A stretch of DNA of 64,000 nucleotides. It comes from Erinaceus europaeus. Its lineage: Eukaryota; Chordata; Mammalia; Eulipotyphla; Erinaceidae. Positions within the stretch are counted from its first letter, which is position 1, and the number at the start of each line of letters is the position of its first letter. Position numbers and translations under genes: made by a program. Below the pieces are notes generated by a model. It searched no databases. It was not told the origin of the DNA and worked only from the letters and a program-made list of their open reading frames with translations. Positions 10,601 through 24,750 of the stretch are shown in pieces. The stretch spans positions 1,488,001-1,552,000 of the forward strand of contig NW_026647180.1 in the NCBI RefSeq assembly GCF_950295315.1. The letters are read 5' to 3'.

Positions 10601-13600
10601 ATGGCCATATAGTTGGAGCAGCATTCAATACAAATATAAATAATAGAACCTTCCAGTAGCATTTCTAATCGTGTTTCTATCAGCATCCTTATTGTAATTA
10701 TCATAGCCCAGAACTTCCCTTCTTTTTATAGTGTAAGTTTCAATACATATGTGTTTGTTTTCTTTCTCCGGAAATCTTAATTTCCCTGGACCCTGATGTG
10801 TTAGGGGATTTTTGAAGCAGCCCTCTGTTTCTCAGCAGATGGTTTCTATGTTTCTGTTGTAATCAGGTCTTCTTGTGGTTTTTGTTTTTATTTATTTTTT
10901 TATTTTTTCAAGTCCTCCTAGATCATCCCCATTTATTTGCATATTTATTTCTTTAGTCAGGTATCACATATGGGGTCATTTCTTCTGTTTGATAGATTTT
11001 CTCGTATAATTGAAGGGAACTTTAGAAGCACAATACATTTCCAGGGGCAAATAGTACACACATATGGAGAAGGCCTACGTTGTCTGGGGTCTGTAGGCAT
11101 TAGAGCTGCTGTCTTACAATCTCTACAACCCAGGTTTGAACCTGTCATGAATGAACAAAATCTAGGGGGGTTTGACTTCTGGTCTATTTGCAACTCTTCT
11201 ATTTCTCTTCTCACCTTCTCTGTCTCTGACTCTCACAGGCTCTCACTCACTCTGTCTGCACTCAGTATTATTTTACTTATATCCTTATTTTATTGACAGG
11301 CCCAGATATACAAAGTGAGTTGCCAGAGCACTGCTGAGCTCTGGCTTTTTTGTTGGTGTTTTCACCAGGGCTACTTGACCCTCAGCTTTGTAAGTCTCTT
11401 TGACTCAAGCCATATTCTGTCTCCTCATATCCATGGCAGTATCTCTCAGACTAAAGATATACATCCTTATACATATATAAATATACATATATATGTCATA
11501 TTTGGAATTGTCAACCTATGTAATTGATCTTAATCAGAATTAACACATTTATAACAGCTTCCTTTTTCATTAATAATTGGCCACATAGCTGGAGCAGTAT
11601 TCAATACAATTATAAATAATAGAACCTTCCAGTAGCATTTCTAATAGCATTTATATCAGCATCCTTATTGAAATTATCATAGTACAGAACTTGCCTCCTT
11701 TCTCTAGTGTAAGCTTCAAGACATATGAGTTTCTTTTCATTCTCCTGAAATCTTAATTTCCCTGGACTCTGAAGTGTCTCGGAATTTTTGAAGCAGCCCT
11801 CTGTTTCTCAGCAGATGGTTTTCATTTTCTGGTGTAATCAGGTCTTCTTGTGCTTTTTGTTTTTATTTTTCATTTTTTTCAATTCCTCCTAGATCATCCC
11901 CATTTATTTGCATATTTATTTATTTATTTAGTCCTATATAACATGAGGGGTCATTTCTTATGCTTGATAGATATTTCTCTTATAATTGAAGGGAAGTTTA
12001 CACTCACAATACATTTCCTGTCATATATAGTACACACGTATGGTGAAGGCTGGGGTTGTCTGGGGTCTGTGGACATGAGACTGCTGCCTTACAATCTCTA
12101 CAACCCAGGTTTGAACCTGTCATGTATGAACACAGTGTGGGAGGTTTTTGTCTTCTGGTATTTTTCCAAATCTTCTATTTCTCTTCTTGTTTTCTCTGTC
12201 TCTGACTCTCACAGGCTCTCACTCACTCTGTCTGCACTCGTTAATATTTTACTTATATATTATTTTACTGACAGGCCCAGATATACAAAGAGAGTCACCA
12301 GGGCACTGCTGAGCTCTGGCTTGTTTTGTTGGCAATTTCACCTAGGTTTCTGGAGCCTCAGCTTTGTAAGTCTCTCTGGCACAAGCCATACTCTGTCTCC
12401 TCATAGACATGCCAGTATACCTCATAGTTTATAATAAAGAAACACATACATATATGTACATACATATATATATATATATCAGTCATTTTTAGAATTTTTG
12501 ACCTTTTTATTTGATCTTAATGCAGAATTACCACATTTATAACAGCCTTTTTATTCATAAATAATTGGGCACATAGTTGGAGCTGGTTTCAGTACAATTA
12601 TAAATTATAAACCTTCCAGGAGCATTTCCAATAACCTTTCTATCAGTATCCTTATTGTAATTATCATAGCACAGAACTTGCCTCCAATTTCTAGTATAAG
12701 TTTCAATATGTATGTGTTGCTTTTCATTCACGGGAAATCTTAATTTGCCTGGACCCTGAATTGTCATGGAATTTTTTAAGCAGCCCTCTGTTTCTCAGCA
12801 GACGTTTTCTATATTTCTGCTGTAATCAGGTCTTCCTGTGGTTTTTGTTTTTATTTTTATCTTTTTCAAATCCTCCTAGATCATCCCCATATATTTTTAT
12901 ATTTATTTATATATTTATTCCGATATCACATGAGGGGTCATTTCTTCTGCCTGACAGATTTGCTCTTATAATTGAAGGGAACTTTGGAGACACAATACAT
13001 TTCCTTTTGCAGATACTACACACTACTACAACTACTACTGCACTGTTTTTGACAGTGACATCCAATGCACAATGGATTAGTATTGCATGGCTCTAAAGAA
13101 TGTTCCCTATTTAACCTACAGTGTTTTTAACCTCACAAATATTTATTCTGTTCTTTCTTGGGGGATGAATGGTTTACAGTCAACAGTTACATGTAATAGT
13201 GGCTACGGGGGTGATTTTTCCCAATTTCCCAGTATTTCTGTACATCATTTGTAACTTTCTTATTGAGGAGAAGGAAACAGTCATAAATTGAGAGAGCAGG
13301 GCCCAAGCAGTAAGAGAGACAGAGAGACAGCTGCAGCTCTGATTTGCTACTAGCCCAGCTTTTCCCTAGCTGGGTAAGTGGTGAACAGGGGCTCAAAATG
13401 GTGTCCTGGGATTCCACATAGTTCTCTGGCATTCTTCCTTAGCCAGAATCTGGGCTAGCTGGCTTGCCCTGACCAGCTAGGTTCTCTGTACATAAGTTGC
13501 AGGTGAGGCTGGCTACCTTGACACCCATGCTCTGAGACTACTACAAGTTAGCTCTGAGCACACACAGACACACACAGACAGACAGACAGACAGACAGACA

Positions 13601-15338
13601 CAGGCACACACACACACACATTAGTGTCAGGTCTGGTAGTACAGCATATGGTGAAGGCTGGGGCTGTCTGGGGTCTGTGGGCATGAGAGCTGCTACCTTA
13701 CAATCTCTACAAGCCAGGTTTGAACCTGTCATTAATGAACACAGAGTAGGAGGTTTTTGAATTCTGGTCTCTTTTCAACTCTTCTATTTCTGTTCTCGCC
13801 TTCTCTGTCTCTGACTCTCACAGGCTCTCACTCACTCTGTCTGCACTCAGTATTATTTTACTTATATCCTTATTTTATTGACAGGCCCAGATATACAAAG
13901 TGAGTTGCCAGAGCACTGCTGAGCTCTGGCTTTTTTGTTGGTGTTTTCACTTAGGCTACTTGAGCCTCAGCTTTGTAAGTCTCTTTGACTCAAGCCATAT
14001 TCTGTCTCCTCATATCCATGGCAGTATCTCTCAGCCTTTATAATAAAGATATACATCCATATACATATATAAATATACATATATAAATATACATATATAT
14101 ATCTGTCATTTTTGGAATTGCCAACCTATGTAATTGATCTTAATCAGAATTAACACATTTTAACAGCTTCTTTTTCATGAATAATTGGCCACATAGCTGG
14201 AGCAGGATTCAATACAATTATAAATAATAGAACCTTCCAGTAGCATTTCTAATAGCATTTCTATCAGCATCCTTATTGAAATTATCATAGTACAGAACTT
14301 GCCTCCTTTCTCTAGTGTAACCTTCAATACATATGTGTTTCTTTTCATTCTCCTGAAATCTTAATTTTCCTGGACTCTGAAGTGTCTTGGAATTTTTGAA
14401 GCAGCCCTCTGTTTCTCAGCAGATGGTTTCTATCTTTCTACTGTAATCGGATCTCCTCGTGCTTTATTTTTTTTTTAAATCCTCCTCGATCATCCACATT
14501 TATTTGCATATTTATTGATTTATTTAGTCCATTTCCATGAGAGGTCATTTCTTCTGCTTGATAGATTTTTTCTTATAATTGAAGGGAAGTTTACACTCAC
14601 AATACATTTCCTGTCATAAATACTACACACATATGGTGAAGACTGGGGTTGTCTGGGGTCTGTGGACATGAGACTGCTGCCTTACAATCTCTACAACCCA
14701 GGATTGAAACTGTCATGTATGAATGCAGTGTGGGCGGTTTTTGACTTCTGGTCTCTTTCCAACTCTTCTATTTCTCTTCTTGCCTTTGCTGTCTCTGACT
14801 CTCACAGGCTCTCCCTCACTCTGTCTGCACTCATTAATATTTTACTTATATATTATTTTACTGACAGGCCCAGATATACAAAGTGAGTCACTAGGCCACT
14901 GATGAGTTCTGGCTTGTTTTATTGGCGATTTCACCTAGGTTTCTGGAGCCTAAGCTTTGTAAATCTCTCTGGCACAAGCCATACTCTGTCTCATAGCCAT
15001 GCTAGTATATCTCATAGTTTATAATAAAGAAACACATACATATATGTACATATATATATATCAGTCATTATATATATATATATATATATCATGCCTGTGC
15101 CTCGATGGATGTGTGTGTGTGTGTGTGTGTGTGTGAGACTCTGAAAGTATGTGTTTGTGTGTGTGTAAGTGTGTGAGGGAGGGAGAGAGGGAAAGAACAA
15201 CAGAATCACTGTGGCACAGGTATTTTTGTGCAAAACACATGGCACATTCTGATTTACAGCTCAATATTGACACCATTGTAGCTCTCCTTGGCCCTTGGTC
15301 GCTTTTCTTCTTTTCAAATCTAAAGACACTGAAGAGGG
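7691..15338. repeat. Macrosatellite unit U2 (7,648 bp)
   Basis: Second copy of the unit, nearly identical to U1. Visible differences are mostly microsatellite length: the TA tract at 7987-8009 is about 30 bp shorter than in U1, and the GACA/CA block near 13,570-13,620 is shorter. Single-base differences are few, for example A at 9375 against C at 1715, and C at 10355 against T at 2695. Sub-repeat phase matches U1, the first beginning at 10061. Confidence 0.96.
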
Positions 15339-15632
15339 AGAGTTTTTTCCCTGAGGCTTTTACTGGGAACTAGCAGCTACAATGTGTGTGTTGCCTGACT
15401 AGGAAACTTTGGTGCCTGTCCATGTGGAGAGTCTCCTGGATGAGTTCCTTCTGGAGCCTTTTTCGATCGGTCCCGTTGGAGATGCATATAGCTAATGATT
15501 TGGAGATGTTACTCCTTTGGACAATTTTTTTCCTGATGCACAGCTTCTCTCCAGGTTTTAGCAATCAATTGTTTGAATATCATATCGAATCCATTGTAGA
15601 AAATGACTAAATCAGTGTCTCTCTCTCTCTCT

Positions 15633-15688
<56 letters not shown>

Positions 15689-18600
15689 CATGTAGAGGTC
15701 TGAAAATATTTTTTAGCTAGAGACCTGCACAGCTCTGGATTAGGGTAAGAATTCTGATACACTTGGACATTCTGATCCACAGTCATGGGAGACATCTCAC
15801 AGAACCATTCCTATACCTCTTATCACTCTACAAATCTCTCTCAGCACAAACTACCGCTGCCAAATGATCTACTTCCCTCTTGCTCTTTTTGTCCACCGAG
15901 TCCTATCCCAAAACTGTAAATCAAAGAAGAAATAGACATAGTGCAGTTCCCTGCACACAGGACAGTCTGAGGCTGGACCTGGAGATGCAATACACCAGCC
16001 TGCATCTTGGCTGGAGCATCACTAAGACTACTTCCAAATGGAGAGGCGAGGGAAGTTTCGGAGAGTGGGCTGCAGGCCAAGTGTTGCTTCTCAGAGTGGG
16101 GTAAGACCTAGATGTTCTAAGTGTAACCTTTCCTCACAAACATAAAATAACAATGCCACTTGTAAGAAGTATGCATGGGCATGGAGGGTTTGTCTTCAGT
16201 GCTCTGGCACTGATCAACACAGGTCCAGAATTTCTGTACTTTTCTGTCACTGTCATTCTGTTTCTCTGACTGTCTCTACGTGCCTTCTTCATTGGACCCT
16301 TATGGAAGTCAATGCATGCATCGTGATCTCAGACTTCCTGGTGTTGAAATTTTCCTTTCTTTGCCTTTGAATTATTTAGTCTCCTGCATATGGTGTAGTT
16401 CATTGGGGAACTGAGGAGACAGCGATCCTGCTGCAGGTAACAGGCATATGTCCATCTCCAGCTGCAGCTGTCCAGGCCCTCTGTGCTTGACTCCCATTCT
16501 CCAGGGCTCTGAGGCTGACACTCAGCCTAAATGCAGCCCTCCTCAATTTCCTGCACCGTATCCTTGTCCTTTTTCCATGAGAGCCCAGGTCAAGAGAAGT
16601 GAAACTCTATCCCTCTGGCACACACATTGTGCTTTCCCTGTATTGGGCCGAGTGTAAAGGATCTGTGGGACTGATGGACACACCAGTGTCCAGATTTTCC
16701 ATGCCAAACGGAAGCTTCCAGGGTTCTGAAAGAGGGTGTTTTGATGGCTGTGAAAAGTCTTTTCCAAGTGCCTCATGGGGTTTCAAATCCTTTTGAAACC
16801 TGAAGTTCTTTCTTGTATCTAGGGAATATTCTCACCTCTGGTCAGAATGCCCTCCCAACTAGGATCACAAGTATCTCGGTGTCAGGAGGACTGCCAGCCT
16901 GCTAGCTCCTGGAGGGATTCCTGAATATGTCCTCTGATCCCACGTGGTAACAGGTGTTTCCAATTGTCTTTATTAATAGCAGCCAGGCCCTCAGGTGAGG
17001 GGCGGGGCTGTGATCTCCACTGGAAACTCCTAATTCAGCCAATGGAGGCATTCATCTTCCTTTTGTCTCTCCATAGCAAGGGCCTGGGGAGTTTGTGCTT
17101 CCTGCAAGCAAAGCAACTTTGTATGGGACACTCATGGATGCCTACTTCTGGGAATCTCTTTGAGTGTGATGTGTGGACAGCAGGACACCATGATCAGTGA
17201 TTGTGAGGCCACAGGAGCAATTGCCTTAGCCAGACCCAAAGTGGACGTGTAAGGGGCCGGGTTCATCCACTATTGTTTGGTCAAACACAGTTCCCATCTA
17301 TGTTGAAACTCTTTCTGGGTTCTTTTTGGGCTTGTAATCTGCTTTCCACTGAGAAGTGGACTGGGAGCATGGAGTCTGAGTACGCAGCCAAACGTGACTG
17401 GACAAGGTCCTGGCCCTGAATTCTGCGGGGTGCCCCAGCTTCCCCCATTGGCAGTGTTTGCATGATAGTGAGGCATGAGATTGAATCGGGAACTCTGGAG
17501 AGCGAGACATGAGAGTCCCTTTGCAAATGCATTCTTGCTTAGCCAGAATCTGTCCTAGCTGGCTTTCCCTAACCAGCTAGGTTCTCTGTACATAAGTTGC
17601 AGGTGAGGCTGGCAATGTTGACACACATGCTCTGAGACTACTATAGGTGAGTTCTGAGCACACACAGACACACACTGACAGAGAAACAGACAGACAGACA
17701 CACACACACACACACACACACACACATTACTGTCAGGTCTGGTAGTACAGCATATGGTGAAGGCTGGGGCTGTCTGGGGTCTGTGGGCATGAGAGCTGCT
17801 GCCTTAAAATCTCTACAAGCCAGGTTTGAACCTGTCATCAATGAACACAGTGTAGAAGGTTTTTGAATTCTGGTCTCTTTCCAACTCATCTATTTCTCTT
17901 CTCGCCTTCTCTGTCTCTAACTCTCACATGCTCTCACACACTCTGTCTTCACTCATTAATATTTTACTTATATACTGATTTGACTCACAGACCCAGATAT
18001 ACAAACAGAGTTACCAGAGCACTGCTGAGCTCTGGCTTGTTGTGTTGGCGATTTCACCTAGGCTACTGGAGCCTCAGTTTGTAAGTCTTTCTGACACAAG
18101 CCATATTCTGTCTCCTCATTTCCATGCCAGTATCACTCAGAGTTTATAATAAAGATATACATACATATATATATATACATATATATTTATATATATGTCA
18201 TTTTTAGAATTGTCAAACTATGTGTTTGACCTTAATTCAGAATTACCACATTTATAACAGCCTAGTTTTTCAGAAATAATGGCCATATAGTTGGAGCAGC
18301 ATTCAATACAAATATAAATAATAGAACCTTCCAGTAGCATTTCTAATCGTGTTTCTATCAGCATCCTTATTGTAATTATCATAGCCCAGAACTTCCCTTC
18401 TTTTTATAGTGTAAGTTTCAATACATATGTGTTTGTTTTCTTTCTCCGGAAATCTTAATTTCCCTGGACCCTGATGTGTTAGGGGATTTTTGAAGCAGCC
18501 CTCTGTTTCTCAGCAGATGGTTTCTATGTTTCTGTTGTAATCAGGTCTTCTTGTGGTTTTTGTTTTTATTTATTTTTTTATTTTTTCAAGTCCTCCTAGA

Positions 18601-21600
18601 TCATCCCCATTTATTTGCATATTTATTTCTTTAGTCAGGTATCACATATGGGGTCATTTCTTCTGTTTGATAGATTTTCTCGTATAATTGAAGGGAACTT
18701 TAGAAGCACAATACATTTCCAGGGGCAAATAGTACACACATATGGAGAAGGCCTACGTTGTCTGGGGTCTGTAGGCATTAGAGCTGCTGTCTTACAATCT
18801 CTACAACCCAGGTTTGAACCTGTCATGAATGAACAAAATCTAGGGGGGTTTGACTTCTGGTCTATTTGCAACTCTTCTATTTCTCTTCTCACCTTCTCTG
18901 TCTCTGACTCTCACAGGCTCTCACTCACTCTGTCTGCACTCAGTATTATTTTACTTATATCCTTATTTTATTGACAGGCCCAGATATACAAAGTGAGTTG
19001 CCAGAGCACTGCTGAGCTCTGGCTTTTTTGTTGGTGTTTTCACCAGGGCTACTTGACCCTCAGCTTTGTAAGTCTCTTTGACTCAAGCCATATTCTGTCT
19101 CCTCATATCCATGGCAGTATCTCTCAGACTAAAGATATACATCCTTATACATATATAAATATACATATATATGTCATATTTGGAATTGTCAACCTATGTA
19201 ATTGATCTTAATCAGAATTAACACATTTATAACAGCTTCCTTTTTCATTAATAATTGGCCACATAGCTGGAGCAGTATTCAATACAATTATAAATAATAG
19301 AACCTTCCAGTAGCATTTCTAATAGCATTTATATCAGCATCCTTATTGAAATTATCATAGTACAGAACTTGCCTCCTTTCTCTAGTGTAAGCTTCAAGAC
19401 ATATGAGTTTCTTTTCATTCTCCTGAAATCTTAATTTCCCTGGACTCTGAAGTGTCTCGGAATTTTTGAAGCAGCCCTCTGTTTCTCAGCAGATGGTTTT
19501 CATTTTCTGGTGTAATCAGGTCTTCTTGTGCTTTTTGTTTTTATTTTTCATTTTTTTCAATTCCTCCTAGATCATCCCCATTTATTTGCATATTTATTTA
19601 TTTATTTAGTCCTATATAACATGAGGGGTCATTTCTTATGCTTGATAGATATTTCTCTTATAATTGAAGGGAAGTTTACACTCACAATACATTTCCTGTC
19701 ATATATAGTACACACGTATGGTGAAGGCTGGGGTTGTCTGGGGTCTGTGGACATGAGACTGCTGCCTTACAATCTCTACAACCCAGGTTTGAACCTGTCA
19801 TGTATGAACACAGTGTGGGAGGTTTTTGTCTTCTGGTATTTTTCCAAATCTTCTATTTCTCTTCTTGTTTTCTCTGTCTCTGACTCTCACAGGCTCTCAC
19901 TCACTCTGTCTGCACTCGTTAATATTTTACTTATATATTATTTTACTGACAGGCCCAGATATACAAAGAGAGTCACCAGGGCACTGCTGAGCTCTGGCTT
20001 GTTTTGTTGGCAATTTCACCTAGGTTTCTGGAGCCTCAGCTTTGTAAGTCTCTCTGGCACAAGCCATACTCTGTCTCCTCATAGACATGCCAGTATACCT
20101 CATAGTTTATAATAAAGAAACACATACATATATGTACATACATATATATATATATCAGTCATTTTTAGAATTTTTGACCTTTTTATTTGATCTTAATGCA
20201 GAATTACCACATTTATAACAGCCTTTTTATTCATAAATAATTGGGCACATAGTTGGAGCTGGTTTCAGTACAATTATAAATTATAAACCTTCCAGGAGCA
20301 TTTCCAATAACCTTTCTATCAGTATCCTTATTGTAATTATCATAGCACAGAACTTGCCTCCAATTTCTAGTATAAGTTTCAATATGTATGTGTTGCTTTT
20401 CATTCACGGGAAATCTTAATTTGCCTGGACCCTGAATTGTCATGGAATTTTTTAAGCAGCCCTCTGTTTCTCAGCAGACGTTTTCTATATTTCTGCTGTA
20501 ATCAGGTCTTCCTGTGGTTTTTGTTTTTATTTTTATCTTTTTCAAATCCTCCTAGATCATCCCCATATATTTTTATATTTATTTATATATTTATTCCGAT
20601 ATCACATGAGGGGTCATTTCTTCTGCCTGATAGATTTGCTCTTATAATTGAAGGGAACTTTGGAGACACAATACATTTCCTTTTGCAGATACTACACACT
20701 ACTACAACTACTACTGCACTGTTTTTGACAGTGACATCCAATGCACAATGGATTAGTATTGCATGGCTCTAAAGAATGTTCCCTATTTAACCTACAGTGT
20801 TTTTAACCTCACAAATATTTATTCTGTTCTTTCTTGGGGGATGAATGGTTTACAGTCAACAGTTACATGTAATAGTGGCTACGGGGGTGATTTTTCCCAA
20901 TTTCCCAGTATTTCTGTACATCATTTGTAACTTTCTTATTGAGGAGAAGGAAACAGTCATAAATTGAGAGAGCAGGGCCCAAGCAGTAAGAGAGACAGAG
21001 AGACAGCTGCAGCTCTGATTTGCTACTAGCCCAGCTTTTCCCTAGCTGGGTAAGTGGTGAACAGGGGCTCAAAATGGTGTCCTGGGATTCCACATAGTTC
21101 TCTGGCATTCTTCCTTAGCCAGAATCTGGGCTAGCTGGCTTGCCCTGACCAGCTAGGTTCTCTGTACATAAGTTGCAGGTGAGGCTGGCTACCTTGACAC
21201 CCATGCTCTGAGACTACTACAAGTTAGCTCTGAGCACACACAGACACACACAGACACACACAGACAGACAGACAGACAGACAGACACAGGCACACACACA
21301 CACACACACACATTAGTGTCAGGTCTGGTAGTACAGCATATGGTGAAGGCTGGGGCTGTCTGGGGTCTGTGGGCATGAGAGCTGCTACCTTACAATCTCT
21401 ACAAGCCAGGTTTGAACCTGTCATTAATGAACACAGAGTAGGAGGTTTTTGAATTCTGGTCTCTTTTCAACTCTTCTATTTCTGTTCTCGCCTTCTCTGT
21501 CTCTGACTCTCACAGGCTCTCACTCACTCTGTCTGCACTCAGTATTATTTTACTTATATCCTTATTTTATTGACAGGCCCAGATATACAAAGTGAGTTGC

Positions 21601-22758
21601 CAGAGCACTGCTGAGCTCTGGCTTTTTTGTTGGTGTTTTCACTTAGGCTACTTGAGCCTCAGCTTTGTAAGTCTCTTTGACTCAAGCCATATTCTGTCTC
21701 CTCATATCCATGGCAGTATCTCTCAGCCTTTATAATAAAGATATACATCCATATACATATATAAATATACATATATAAATATACATATATATATCTGTCA
21801 TTTTTGGAATTGCCAACCTATGTAATTGATCTTAATCAGAATTAACACATTTTAACAGCTTCTTTTTCATGAATAATTGGCCACATAGCTGGAGCAGGAT
21901 TCAATACAATTATAAATAATAGAACCTTCCAGTAGCATTTCTAATAGCATTTCTATCAGCATCCTTATTGAAATTATCATAGTACAGAACTTGCCTCCTT
22001 TCTCTAGTGTAACCTTCAATACATATGTGTTTCTTTTCATTCTCCTGAAATCTTAATTTTCCTGGACTCTGAAGTTTCTTGGAATTTTTGAAGCAGCCCT
22101 CTGTTTCTCAGCAGATGGTTTCTATCTTTCTACTGTAATCGGATCTCCTCGTGCTTTATTTTTTTTTTAAATCCTCCTCGATCATCCACATTTATTTGCA
22201 TATTTATTGATTTATTTAGTCCATTTCCATGAGAGGTCATTTCTTCTGCTTGATAGATTTTTTCTTATAATTGAAGGGAAGTTTACACTCACAATACATT
22301 TCCTGTCATAAATACTACACACATATGGTGAAGACTGGGGTTGTCTGGGGTCTGTGGACATGAGACTGCTGCCTTACAATCTCTACAACCCAGGATTGAA
22401 ACTGTCATGTATGAATGCAGTGTGGGAGGTTTTTGACTTCTGGTCTCTTTCCAACTCTTCTATTTCTCTTCTTGCCTTTGCTGTCTCTGACTCTCACAGG
22501 CTCTCCCTCACTCTGTCTGCACTCATTAATATTTTACTTATATATTATTTTACTGACAGGCCCAGATATACAAAGTGAGTCACTAGGCCACTGATGAGTT
22601 CTGGCTTGTTTTATTGGCGATTTCACCTAGGTTTCTGGAGCCTAAGCTTTGTAAATCTCTCTGGCACAAGCCATACTCTGTCTCATAGCCATGCTAGTAT
22701 ATCTCATAGTTTATAATAAAGAAACACATACATATATGTACATATATATATATCAGTC

Positions 22759-22791
<33 letters not shown>

Positions 22792-23034
22792 TGCCTGTGC
22801 CTCGATGGATGTGTGTGTGTGTGTGTGTGTGAGACTCTGAAAGTATGTGTTTGTGTGTGTGTAAGTGTGTGAGGGAGGGAGAGAGGGAAAGAACAACAGA
22901 ATCACTGTGGCACAGGTATTTTTGTGCAAAACACATGGCACATTCTGATTTACAGCTCAATATTGACACCATTGTAGCTCTCCTTGGCCCTTGGTCGCTT
23001 TTCTTCTTTTCAAATCTAAAGACACTGAAGAGGG
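15339..23034. repeat. Macrosatellite unit U3 (7,696 bp)
   Basis: Third nearly identical copy. It carries the long TA tract (15635-15687) like U1. Private bases include T at 20631 (C in U1 and U2) and A at 22427 (C in U1 and U2). It shares G at 22907 with U2 where U1 has C at 7563. The mixture of shared sites suggests exchange between units rather than a simple duplication order. Confidence 0.96.
15617..15687. repeat. (TC)n(TA)n microsatellite, U3
   Basis: Same compound tract as at 279-349, with 53 bp of alternating AT. Confidence 0.97.
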
Positions 23035-23329
23035 AGAGTTTTTTTCCCTGAGGCTTTTACTGGGAACTAGCAGCTACAATGTGTGTGTTGCCTGACTAGG
23101 AAACTTTGGTGCCTGTCCATGTGGAGAGTCTCCTGGATGAGTTCCTTCTGGAGCCTTTTTCGATCGGTCCCGTTGGAGATGCATATAGCTAATGATTTGG
23201 AGATGTTACTCCTTTGGACAATTTTTTTCCTGATGCACAGCTTCTCTCCAGGTTTTAGCAATCAATTGTTTGAATATCATATCGAATCCATTGTAGAAAA
23301 TGACTAAATCAGTGTCTCTCTCTCTCTCT

Positions 23330-23387
<58 letters not shown>

Positions 23388-24750
23388 CATGTAGAGGTCT
23401 GAAAATATTTTTTAGCTAGAGACCTGCACAGCTCTGGATTAGGGTAAGAATTCTGATACACTTGGACATTCTGATCCACAGTCATGGGAGACATCTCACA
23501 GAACCATTCCTATACCTCTTATCACTCTACAAATCTCTCTCAGCACAAACTACCGCTGCCAAATGATCTACTTCCCTCTTGCTCTTTTTGTCCACCGAGT
23601 CCTATCCCAAAACTGTAAATCAAAGAAGAAATAGACATAGTGCAGTTCCCTGCACACAGGACAGTCTGAGGCTGGACCTGGAGATGCAATACACCAGCCT
23701 GCATCTTGGCTGGAGCATCACTAAGACTACTTCCAAATGGAGAGGCGAGGGAAGTTTCGGAGAGTGGGCTGCAGGCCAAGTGTTGCTTCTCAGAGTGGGG
23801 TAAGACCTAGATGTTCTAAGTGTAACCTTTCCTCACAAACATAAAATAACAATGCCACTTGTAAGAAGTATGCATGGGCATGGAGGGTTTGTCTTCAGTG
23901 CTCTGGCACTGATCAACACAGGTCCAGAATTTCTGTACTTTTCTGTCACTGTCATTCTGTTTCTCTGACTGTCTCTACGTGCCTTCTTCATTGGACCCTT
24001 ATGGAAGTCAATGCATGCATCGTGATCTCAGACTTCCTGGTGTTGAAATTTTCCTTTCTTTGCCTTTGAATTATTTAGTCTCCTGCATATGGTGTAGTTC
24101 ATTGGGGAACTGAGGAGACAGCGATCCTGCTGCAGGTAACAGGCATATGTCCATCTCCAGCTGCAGCTGTCCAGGCCCTCTGTGCTTGACTCCCATTCTC
24201 CAGGGCTCTGAGGCTGACACTCAGCCTAAATGCAGCCCTCCTCAATTTCCTGCACCGTATCCTTGTCCTTTTTCCATGAGAGCCCAGGTCAAGAGAAGTG
24301 AAACTCTATCCCTCTGGCACACACATTGTGCTTTCCCTGTATTGGGCCGAGTGTAAAGGATCTGTGGGACTGATGGACACACCAGTGTCCAGATTTTCCA
24401 TGCCAAACGGAAGCTTCCAGGGTTCTGAAAGAGGGTGTTTTGATGGCTGTGAAAAGTCTTTTCCAAGTGCCTCATGGGGTTTCAAATCCTTCTGAAACCT
24501 GAAGTTCTTTCTTGTATCTAGGGAATATTCTCACCTCTGGTCAGAATGCCCTCCCAACTAGGATCACAAGTATCTCGGTGTCAGGAGGACTGCCAGCCTG
24601 CTAGCTCCTGGAGGGATTCCTGAATATGTCCTCTGATCCCACGTGGTAACAGGTGTTTCCAATTGTCTTTATTAATAGCAGCCAGGCCCTCAGGTGAGGG
24701 GCGGGGCTGTGATCTCCACTGGAAACTCCTAATTCAGCCAATGGAGGCAT
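23035..24750. repeat. Fourth unit U4, homogenised left part
   Basis: The first 1.7 kb of the fourth unit matches U1-U3 almost perfectly, with one clear base change at 24492. From about 24751 mismatches become frequent (24751, 24763, 24784 and onward), so the high-identity array ends here in mid-unit. Confidence 0.92.
23314..23386. repeat. (TC)n(TA)n microsatellite, U4
   Basis: Same compound tract in the fourth unit, the longest AT alternation among the four homogenised copies. Confidence 0.97.

Noticed and set aside
1..24750. CRISPR array
   Set aside because: The repeats are kilobases long with no short repeat/spacer structure, and the context is mammalian.
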